A program made the translations under genes and the position numbers. From an uncultured Corynebacterium sp. (GTDB lineage: Bacteria; Actinomycetota; Actinomycetes; Mycobacteriales; Mycobacteriaceae), in NCBI GenBank assembly GCA_946222625.1, contig CAMILJ010000139.1, positions 1 to 5,502 of the forward strand: a stretch of DNA of 5,502 nucleotides. The letters are read 5' to 3'. The notes under the pieces are model-generated. The model saw only the letters and a program-made list of their open reading frames with translations, made no database searches and was not told the origin of the DNA. How positions within the stretch are numbered: the first letter of the stretch is position 1; each line of letters starts with the position of its first letter. Below, piece by piece: positions 1 through 5,502 of this stretch.

Positions 1-902
1 CGCACCTGTACCTCGCAGTCGAACTCACCTTCCATCGCCGGGTGCAGGTACTTCAGGCCGTCAGCCTCAATGCGGGTCACGGCCAAGTCGGCGCGCGATC
101 CCACGGTGACGGTGCCGGTGGCCGCGTCGATGTCGGTGACGTAGCGCGGGGAGCCGTCGGCAGTCGGAGTTTTGATGTCCAAGCCCTTGCGCTGGCCGAT
201 GGTGTAGTTCCACGCGCCCTCGTGCTCCTTGAGCTCGTTGCCCTCAGTATCCACGATCATCCCCGGACGCAGCCCGATGGAACGGCCCAGGAAGGCCTGG
301 GTATTGCCGTCCGGGATGAAGCAGATGTCATAAGAATCAGGCTTGGACGCAGTGGAGAATCCGTGGCGCTTGGCTTCCTCGCGGATCTGCGGCTTCGGGG
401 TATCTCCAATCGGGAAGAAACAGTGGTCCAGCTCTTCCTTGGTGATAACGCCCAGCACATAAGACTGGTCCTTGTTCTCATCCAGGGAGCGGCGCATGTA
501 GCCGTCCGCGTCAATTGTGGCGTAGTGGCCCGTGGCAACTGCATCGAAGCCCAGTGCCATGCCCTTGCGCAGAAGAGCTGCGAACTTAATCTTCTCATTG
601 CACCGCAGGCACGGATTCGGGGTCTCACCGCGGGCGTAGGAGTCCACGAAATCCCCGATGACGGCTTCCTTGAACTCCTCGGAGAAGTCCCATACATAGA
701 AGGGAATGCCGAGCTTGTCGCAAATGCGGCGGGCATCGGCGGAATCCTCCAAGGAACAGCAACCACGCGCCTTCTCGCGGGTCTGCTGCGCATCCTTGTG
801 CAGGGCCAAGTGCACGCCAATGACGTCATGGCCCGCTTCCACTGCGCGTGCAGCGGCGACCGAGGAATCAACGCCGCCGGACATGGCTACCAATACTCGC
901 AT
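1..902 (-). CDS. mnmA: tRNA-specific 2-thiouridylase MnmA (TrmU), C-terminus cut by window edge
   Basis: MnmA makes the 2-thio group of the wobble uridine (s2U34) in tRNAs for Lys, Glu and Gln. It activates the base with ATP and takes persulfide sulfur from a cysteine desulfurase relay in the cytoplasm. The translation starts MRVLVAMSGGVDSS, so the PP-loop ATP-pyrophosphatase motif SGGVDSS is at residues 8-14. The catalytic cysteine lies in NPCLRCNEKIKF (Cys101 aligns with the E. coli nucleophile; Cys98 makes it a CxxC). The second catalytic cysteine is Cys194 in SYDICFIP. GHYAT, DQSYVL and IGQRKGL family motifs are also present. The ATG at 902-900 follows a good Shine-Dalgarno (AAGGGGA, about 906-913). 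About 300 codons are visible without a stop; the family is usually about 360 residues, so roughly the last 60 lie outside the window. The long plus-strand open frame over it is a shadow. Confidence 0.97.
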   Translation of the reverse strand, partial: MRVLVAMSGGVDSSVAAARAVEAGHDVIGVHLALHKDAQQTREKARGCCSLEDSADARRICDKLGIPFYVWDFSEEFKEAVIGDFVDSYARGETPNPCLRCNEKIKFAALLRKGMALGFDAVATGHYATIDADGYMRRSLDENKDQSYVLGVITKEELDHCFFPIGDTPKPQIREEAKRHGFSTASKPDSYDICFIPDGNTQAFLGRSIGLRPGMIVDTEGNELKEHEGAWNYTIGQRKGLDIKTPTADGSPRYVTDIDAATGTVTVGSRADLAVTRIEADGLKYLHPAMEGEFDCEVQV

Positions 903-1006
903 GCTCTCCCCTTCTGGTTTCTTTATCGCCCACCTAGGCTAGTCGCGGTGTACCGCATACCCCAACACGCGAACCACGCAGCCTATTCCCTAAGCTGAAA
1001 GGCATT
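903..1006. promoter_or_regulatory. Divergent promoter region between mnmA and the methyltransferase gene
   Basis: This 104-base gap separates two divergent genes and must hold the mnmA promoter and probably that of the methyltransferase. On the minus strand TAGCCT (936-941) could be a -10 box, with TTGGGG (960-965) as a weak -35 at 18-base spacing; this would give mnmA a leader of about 25-30 bases. On the plus strand the overlapping TAGGCT (935-940) also fits the loose corynebacterial TAnnnT -10 pattern, but its -35 is poor. The plus-strand gene has a GAAAGG ribosome site at 997-1002. The boxes are guesses from consensus; only the need for a promoter here is firm. Confidence 0.35.
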
Positions 1007-1849
1007 ATGGGCAGAAAGCGCAACACCACCAACTCAATCGCGGGCACCTACGAGATATCCACCGGCAAGCTCGCTGTCGAGCCGGATCCTTTCCGCGACG
1101 GCGCATTCATCCTCAACGTCAACGGCGTGCCCTCCTCACACCTCATCCCCGATGAGCCGCGCACTTTGGAGTTCGAGTACATGCGCTGGATCGCTGCCGC
1201 GGTAGAGAACCTGGCATCCGGCAAGCGCCTGCTCCATTTGGGCGGCGGTGGCTGTTCCTTGCCCCGCTACTTCGCAGATCTCTGGCCAGATTCCCACAAC
1301 ACGGTGGTCGAACTCGACGCCAAGCTGGCCGAGCTCATCCGTGAGCTGGCCGATATTCCTTCCGCTCCCCGCGTGAAAATCCGCGCCGGCGAGGCACGCG
1401 CGGTGACTGAAGGCTTCCCTCCGAACCGCTTCGACGTCATCATCCGAGACGTCTTCGCGGGTGATACAACCCCGAAGCCCCTCACCACCCAAGAGTTTTT
1501 CCAGCACGCCCACGCTACCTTGTCCCCTGGTGGCCTCTACGTGGCCAACTGCGGTGACCATTCCGATCTCCAGGGCGCAAAGGCGGAGCTAGCCGGAATG
1601 GCGGAAGTCTTTGCACACGTCGCCGTTATCGCCGACCCTCCCATGCTTAAAGGCCGGCGCTACGGCAACATCATTCTCATTGGTTCCGATAGCGAACTGC
1701 CTGTCGACGGCTCCCCCGACTCCGCCGCCCTAGCGAAACCGTTACTCTCCGGTGCGGTGCCCGCACACTTCCGCGACGAGACTTGGACCCGCCGCTTCTT
1801 GAAGGGCGCGACTCCGCGCCGTGACGCCGCCGCAACCGCTGAGGATTAG
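1007..1849 (+). CDS. Spermidine-synthase-like SAM-dependent methyltransferase-fold protein
   Basis: This 280-residue cytoplasmic protein has a class I Rossmann methyltransferase fold of the spermidine-synthase type. The glycine-rich nucleotide motif is LLHLGGGGCSLPRYF (residues 75-89), followed by the acidic ribose-binding end of strand 2 in VVELD (100-104). Strand 4 is FDVIIRDVFAGD (142-153), and TLSPGGLYVANCGDH (171-185) is the usual post-motif segment. It is shorter at the N-terminus than classical SpeE, and the catalytic D-S/T-x-D-P type motif is replaced by RDVFAGDTTPKPLTT (147-161). Polyamine synthesis is therefore doubtful: databases may call it 'spermidine synthase', but the substrate is unknown. 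The C-terminal 25 residues are basic then Ala/Asp-rich and probably disordered. The ATG at 1007 has GAAAGG four bases upstream. It diverges from mnmA and converges on the lysozyme gene, overlapping it by four bases. Confidence 0.85.
   Translation: MGRKRNTTNSIAGTYEISTGKLAVEPDPFRDGAFILNVNGVPSSHLIPDEPRTLEFEYMRWIAAAVENLASGKRLLHLGGGGCSLPRYFADLWPDSHNTVVELDAKLAELIRELADIPSAPRVKIRAGEARAVTEGFPPNRFDVIIRDVFAGDTTPKPLTTQEFFQHAHATLSPGGLYVANCGDHSDLQGAKAELAGMAEVFAHVAVIADPPMLKGRRYGNIILIGSDSELPVDGSPDSAALAKPLLSGAVPAHFRDETWTRRFLKGATPRRDAAATAED
1805..1820. repeat. Perfect GC-rich hairpin near the 3' end of the methyltransferase gene
   Basis: GGCGCG and CGCGCC form a six-pair perfect stem around an ACTC loop. It lies inside the coding sequence about 30 bases before the stop. 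No U-run follows on either strand, so it is not a canonical intrinsic terminator. It is the only compact strong stem I see at this convergent junction, and could slow polymerase or protect a 3' end. It may equally be a by-product of GC-rich Arg/Gly/Ala codons. Confidence 0.35.
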
Positions 1850-3009
1850 CGCAGGCTATTGAGCAGGTCCGCTACCTGCTTGGAATCAAACGCTGGGATG
1901 GCTACACCTGCAGCGTGACCAGCACTGCGTGCGGCGCGGTCGGCGTTCTCCACGTCCTGCTGGCTGACGTTATCGGCGTCAACGTCCTGGAGGTGCTGCG
2001 CGTTATCCAAGAAGATGGCCAGGTCACCGATGCTGGCGTCATTGTTGGCCATGTCCTTGAGGTCATCGGTGCTAATGGCGCCGTCGTTAAGCAGCTTCTC
2101 TGCCTGCTCAATGAGACCGGTCGCATCGACGTCGAGCCCCGCGTTCTTGGCGGCGTCAGCGACGGCCGGCACGGCCACAGCACCAGCTGCCAGAGCCAGG
2201 ATTCCAGCGATCAGCACGCCGGCGTCGTCGCCCAGGTCAACGCCAGGGATGACCATGTCATCCAAGATGCCGCCGAAGTCGATGTAGTTGCCACCGGAGA
2301 AGGAGTGCAGCTGGGCTTCAGTACCGTTAAAGAGGTTCATGTCCACATCGGTCTCAATGCCGGCCACGCGGCCAGAACCCGAACGCTGCCAGAAGGCCAG
2401 CTTGTCCCAGCCGCCAACTGGGTCCGGCGCGGTGTCCTGGTAGGCCGCCAACCACAGCGGGTACTCGGAGAAACGCGTGGTGTTACCCATCTGGCCCATC
2501 CAGAAGTACTTGTAGGTGTACAGCATCGGGGTGCGGCCTGTCAGGGACTTAAGCTCCGTCATGAAGGTGTCGATCCATTCCTCCAGCTGCTTAGCGCTCA
2601 GGCCCTCATCAACCTCGATGTCGAGCACCGGCGGCAGGGTCTGCGTCGGCACCAGCGCGATTTGGGAGGCGAAGCTGGCCGCCTGCTGCTTGGCATCGCC
2701 AGCCGGGCGCGCGTAGTGGTAGGCGCCGACCTTCAAGCCAGCAGCTGCTGCGGCATTGGCATCGCGCACGAAGTGGTTGTTGACAAACCCAACGCCCTCG
2801 GTGGCTTTGACAAAAGCATAGGACTGGCCGTCGGACTTCACGGCGTCCCAGTCGATCCCACGCAGGGACATGTGGTTATTGCCGGAGACGTCCACACCAG
2901 AAGGTGCGGTGGACGGGATGGCAACGGCGGTGGATACGGACAGTGCCACGGCCGCTACGGCAGTAACGGCGGCGGTAACAAGGCGACGTGCATGGCTCAT
3001 GCGCGCCAC
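1846..3009 (-). CDS. Secreted GH25 lysozyme (N-acetylmuramidase) with a hydrophobic C-terminal extension
   Basis: Predicted peptidoglycan muramidase (1,4-beta bond between MurNAc and GlcNAc) acting outside the membrane. Residues 1-30 form a Sec signal peptide: basic start MARMSHARR, hydrophobic core, and AVA before a likely cut at 30/31. The GH25 barrel covers about 37-235: GVDVSGNN (38-45) with the family's first Asp, YAFVKATEG (64-72), GAYHYARP (95-102), the catalytic DIE (Asp130, Glu132) in PPVLDIEVDEG, LWLAAY (185-190), and TDVDMNLFNGT (220-230) at the end. After the barrel come a linker, a hydrophobic stretch (about 263-288) and an acidic, apparently helical tail to residue 387 that I do not recognise. 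The GTG at 3009 has AGG four to five bases upstream; ATG at 3000 (Met4) is an alternative and would not change the signal peptide's nature. Its TAA overlaps the methyltransferase TAG. Confidence 0.93.
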   Translation of the reverse strand: MARMSHARRLVTAAVTAVAAVALSVSTAVAIPSTAPSGVDVSGNNHMSLRGIDWDAVKSDGQSYAFVKATEGVGFVNNHFVRDANAAAAAGLKVGAYHYARPAGDAKQQAASFASQIALVPTQTLPPVLDIEVDEGLSAKQLEEWIDTFMTELKSLTGRTPMLYTYKYFWMGQMGNTTRFSEYPLWLAAYQDTAPDPVGGWDKLAFWQRSGSGRVAGIETDVDMNLFNGTEAQLHSFSGGNYIDFGGILDDMVIPGVDLGDDAGVLIAGILALAAGAVAVPAVADAAKNAGLDVDATGLIEQAEKLLNDGAISTDDLKDMANNDASIGDLAIFLDNAQHLQDVDADNVSQQDVENADRAARSAGHAAGVAIPAFDSKQVADLLNSLR

Positions 3010-3178
3010 ACTACCTAACCAACCACATCATTCACAGATGCAACACGCGCAACATCAAACTCGTTTGTCACAGTGGATTCGGTTCCTGCACTTCACGCAG
3101 TGCTTGCCGACGCCCAGCACAAAGCAGCGATGCATGAGTGCCGAAGATCCGAACGCAATACTTTTGAGTCTCACTGCC
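3010..3178. other. Intergenic region upstream of the lysozyme gene, with a small inverted repeat
   Basis: This 169-base gap must hold the lysozyme promoter and the end of the Panacea transcript. I cannot place a convincing -35/-10 pair for the lysozyme. A short perfect inverted repeat lies at 3088-3103 (GCACT, six-base loop, AGTGC); no T-run follows it on either strand, so it is weak as a terminator. A 26-codon cysteine-rich open frame (minus strand, 3135 to 3055) crosses the region but has no ribosome site. I see no tRNA or mobile element end here. Confidence 0.4.
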
Positions 3179-3633
3179 TCATGAGCGTGTGCTGTAACTG
3201 TGCATGGCGCTGTAGAAGTCTTGCATGACTTCTAGGCTAACTTCATTCGTGGAGGCAGCACCATCAGCAACTCCTTCACGCGCCTCACACCATGGACGTT
3301 CCCTATGAGACAGATCGCTCAGCTGCTGACCACTCAGATGGCCATAAGCAACCAACACTGCGTCAATGGTGTCCTTTGCATCGGCGGTTAGCTGACTCGA
3401 GTCACCGGGAAACATGTCAGTCTTTGCGGTGAATTCCCCACGGTGACACGCATGAAGGTCGCGACAAACAGGACCATTGGCCCATGCTTCAATGCGGGAA
3501 TTAAACAGGGGCTTTTCATCCCACACAAGACTCCACGCCTGGGCATAGTAAACGAGCTTCTGGAGCTTCATGGTACTTAAGTCAGACTCAACGTTTCGAG
3601 AATGTATCTGGCTACATTGTTGACACGCGTCAC
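3179..3633 (-). pseudogene. Panacea-domain (DUF4065, SocA/GepA-like) protein, frameshifted near its N-terminus
   Basis: The family includes antitoxin-like proteins of toxin-antitoxin and phage-derived loci; Panacea is known as a promiscuous antitoxin domain. The core is clear in the frame ending at 3179: LSTMKLQKLVYYAQAW, then PLFNSRIEAWANGPVCRDLH, LSGQQLSDLSH and RERPWCEARE. The expected start of the domain, VTRVNNVARYILE, is in a different frame, opened by GTG at 3633. That GTG has a strong GGAGAGGAG site (3639-3647) at five-base spacing, which favours this start over the Met at 3673 in the core's frame, whose first 28 residues look unlike the family. One missing base near 3588/3589 joins the two: TTGAG read as TTGGAG gives VARYILE-TLESD-LSTMKLQKL and about 151 residues, normal for the family. 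As written, translation from GTG stops at 3580-3578. It is either a pseudogene or a sequencing error. It follows the ISP gene by 64 bases on the same strand. Confidence 0.8.
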
Positions 3634-3638
3634 GGGCA

Positions 3639-3647
3639 CTCCTCTCC
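3639..3647 (-). promoter_or_regulatory. Strong ribosome binding site deciding the Panacea gene start
   Basis: On the minus strand GGAGAGGAG lies five bases before the GTG at 3633-3631. It matches the anti-Shine-Dalgarno sequence much better than anything before other candidate starts. It shows that the natural reading frame at the 5' end is the one encoding VTRVNNVARYILE, not the frame of the downstream core, and so supports a real one-base discrepancy inside the gene. Confidence 0.7.
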
Positions 3648-3697
3648 GCTCGGGGCGTGGCTCTGGTGGCCATATTACTAACGGAATGTTCGCATGC

Positions 3698-5502
3698 TTA
3701 AGAAGATTCCAACCCATCCACAATCCGTACCGTCTCCATTGCCACGCGCACGACTTTCCCAATCAGGTCCACGATGTAGCGCGGGTTGCCTATTTCGTCG
3801 GCCCAATCATTTGGGTCATTAACAATGCCGGAGGCCTTGTCCTTTTTGACCTGGTAGCGGTCAATCAGCCATGCGACAGCTGAGCGCGAGCCCAGCATGT
3901 ACTCATCTGCCTCGGCCGGAATACCGGCGATGGTCACGCGCTTGTTGTAGATCAGCTTCGTCACGTCATTGACGTTCTTGCCCGTCTCCGGATCCTTACG
4001 CTTGGCCCACTTCATCTTGAGCACGCGCCACGTCTCACGGTCGGACTCATCGCCCTTGACCTGTATATCCAGCGGCCACGGCTCCACGGACTCGTAGTTG
4101 ACGTGCAGGTCCATCAACTCCTGGCCCGCAGCAGCAAACTTGTCGAACTCCGCGCGCGAGCTCGGCGTCTCAATATGCGGCAACATCTTCTTTAAGTCAG
4201 CCGCGTACTTCGTGCGGTAGCCGGGGTCATGCAGCTTGCCGTAGACAAAGTGGAAAATGTCATCACCGGTGATGTCAGCACCCAGCGCATCGCGGTAAAG
4301 AGCCTTAATCTCATCCGTAATGTTGTCTACGCGCACGTAGCCGTCAACGACCTCACCCACCTTGCCATAGATGCTGTCCTCGCCCTGCTTGGCGACGCTC
4401 CCCTCACCAAACAGCGCACCATCATCGGCTGAGACGGCGGCCCAGGTAAAGCGGGGGAAGTATTGTGTTGTAGCAATAACATGCAGGTCTGGAAGAAGCT
4501 CAGTAGCAAGCACGGATGACTCGACTGATTCACCCGCACCAACCGCGACAAAACCTATATTTCGGTGCTTCGGAGTCGGGAACAGCGAAGGCAGCCGATA
4601 CGTCATGTCATTGAGTGACGGCTCAAAATACACCCGCTGCTTGGTGAACGGGCGGTACTGCGACGCGTAGATGCGATCCGGTCGCACAGATATTTCGGTA
4701 CCCTTTGCTGCCAAGTTCTTGAGCGTGCGATTCCATGACGCCTTTGTCGTATTTGCATATTGTGGATGCGCTTGCAAGAAAACCGTTACATCTTTTTCTT
4801 TAGGCTTTGTGATCCCTTGCTCGCTCAGCCACTTTCGAAGTGAAACTGTTGCCTCAGCGTATGTACCAATCAAGACTCCCAGCTTAGAGACCAGTTGGCC
4901 GTCGGTTTGGGCATAGGTCCATGCATCTCGACCTGTTTTCAAACCGGCAGAAAAGACGTCGAAAACCTTTAGTGAACCGCCCGCCTTTTCGCCAATAACT
5001 GGCCAGGTTGCAAACTCCTCCGAGCGCTGGTTCAGCCAATCGCCCTTCTTATTCGGTACGATTTGTTGCCATCTCATGTGTTCAACAGTCGAGTTTTCGA
5101 CGATCTCAAGTTTCTCTGCTGTCGTAAGGTAGTCTCCGATGTCTCTGTAGTGAAGGTCAAAACCATGCTTCGAAGGATCCTTCACACCAATCGTGATGGC
5201 CACGGTATTGCGGGACCCCGAGCCAAAGACCTTGCCTCCTTCTTTACGAGATTGCTCGCCCGCTGTTCGCTGGTTACCGCGAAGGTTAAACACATAGAGA
5301 TCCGTGAAATCCTCGGCCATCGAGAGACGAACCCCCCCCCGGTGTTTCCGTCGATCCAACCGCCATTTGACACGAACGCAACTACACCTTGATCACCAAT
5401 GCGGTCAGTAGCCCAGCGGAAGGCACGTAGGTAGGAATCGTAAAGCGAGTTCTTGTTGGTGGCGGTGGACTTTGCGGCGTACGTCTCCGCAATGCGCTTG
5501 TC
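3698..5502 (-). CDS. Type ISP restriction-modification enzyme (LlaBIII/LlaGI type), C-terminal third, frameshifted at a G9 tract
   Basis: Type ISP enzymes are single polypeptides of about 1,600 residues with Mrr-like nuclease, RecA-type helicase, coupler, N6-adenine methyltransferase and target-recognition domains. About 600 residues are visible. The 54 codons from 5502 to 5341 read DKRIAETYAAKST, NKNSLYDSY, RAFRWATDRIGD and FVSNGGWIDGNT, the methyltransferase part just after the NPPY motif (outside the window). From 5332 the frame changes to VRLSMAEDFTDLYVFNLRG and NQRTAGEQSRKEGGK, and runs open to TAA at 3700-3698. The rest is the C-terminal specificity domain, with YASQYRPF, VYFEP, FHFVYGKLHDPGYR, LPHIETP and a conserved tail. 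The frame change falls exactly on nine G (5332-5340); ten G gives NTGGGVRLS, the family's loop length. As written, the upstream frame stops at 5184-5182 after 49 foreign residues. A TTG at 5359 opens the downstream frame but is unlikely as a true start. No nuclease or helicase motif is in view. Confidence 0.9.
5332..5340 (-). repeat. Mononucleotide tract (G9 on the coding strand) at the ISP frame change
   Basis: Nine C on the plus strand, G9 in the ISP coding sense, directly after the codons for GNT and before TTCGTCTCTCG. The upstream frame reads Gly-Gly-Gly then goes wrong; the downstream frame needs one G more (ten) or two fewer (seven). It is the longest single-base run in the window. Runs of this length slip in replication and are a classic phase-variation device in restriction-modification genes; they are also a classic site of sequencing error. 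Confidence 0.9.

Noticed and set aside
42..998. 318-codon plus-strand open frame
   Set aside because: It lies opposite mnmA, has no domain-like sequence, and arises from GC-rich codon use of the real gene on the other strand.
1950..1985. EF-hand-like DVDADNVSQQD in the lysozyme tail
   Set aside because: The Asp spacing starts like a calcium loop, but position 12 is Val rather than Glu or Asp and no flanking helix pair is convincing.
1915..3018. 367-codon plus-strand open frame
   Set aside because: It is antisense to the GH25 lysozyme, whose motifs, signal peptide and catalytic residues are clear; the plus-strand translation has no recognisable features.
3577..3762. Separate 61-residue protein overlapping the 5' end of the Panacea gene
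   Set aside because: Its last residues are the natural start of the Panacea domain; the first part is an out-of-frame read of the ISP 3' end. It is better explained as the N-terminal piece of the frameshifted gene.
5182..5373. 63-residue open frame on the minus strand
   Set aside because: It is the continuation of the upstream ISP frame through the G9 tract into a wrong frame, not a gene of its own.
1..5502. CRISPR array, insertion sequence, rRNA or tRNA
   Set aside because: No spaced direct repeats, transposase motifs, terminal inverted repeats or cloverleaf-like stretches were seen on reading either strand.

Overview
The window looks like chromosomal DNA of a high-GC actinobacterium, most likely a Corynebacterium. 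The reasons are the GC-rich codon use in the left half, a mnmA gene of the actinobacterial type, and a spermidine-synthase-like methyltransferase and a secreted GH25 muramidase that read like corynebacterial housekeeping and envelope genes. The genus is an inference from protein character; no rRNA or other strong marker is present.

Left half (1-3009), apparently core genome. The first 902 bases hold the 5' part of mnmA on the minus strand, cut by the window edge. A short divergent intergenic region (903-1006) separates it from a plus-strand SAM-dependent methyltransferase of the spermidine-synthase fold (1007-1849). That gene runs tail-to-tail into a minus-strand GH25 lysozyme (1846-3009), and the two stop codons overlap. 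The lysozyme has a Sec signal peptide and an unusual C-terminal extension with a hydrophobic segment.

Right half (3179-5502), an accessory defence-type locus on the minus strand. It holds the 3' third of a single-polypeptide type ISP restriction-modification enzyme (LlaBIII/LlaGI type), followed 64 bases downstream by a small Panacea-domain (DUF4065, SocA/GepA-like) gene with its own strong Shine-Dalgarno sequence. By sequence alone both genes are interrupted by a one-base shift. The ISP gene changes frame exactly at a run of nine G (coding strand) inside its methyltransferase domain. The Panacea gene changes frame near base 3589, between its conserved VARYILE start and its LSTMKLQKL core.

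Most interesting signal: the G9 tract sits where relatives have a short NT-x-x-G loop. Ten G (or seven) would restore the frame, and ten also fits the usual loop length. This is what a slipped-strand, phase-variable restriction-modification gene would look like. Because nuclease, helicase, methyltransferase and specificity domains form one protein, one slip would switch restriction and methylation off together. The competing explanations are a homopolymer sequencing error or ordinary decay, and the second frameshift close by keeps both open.
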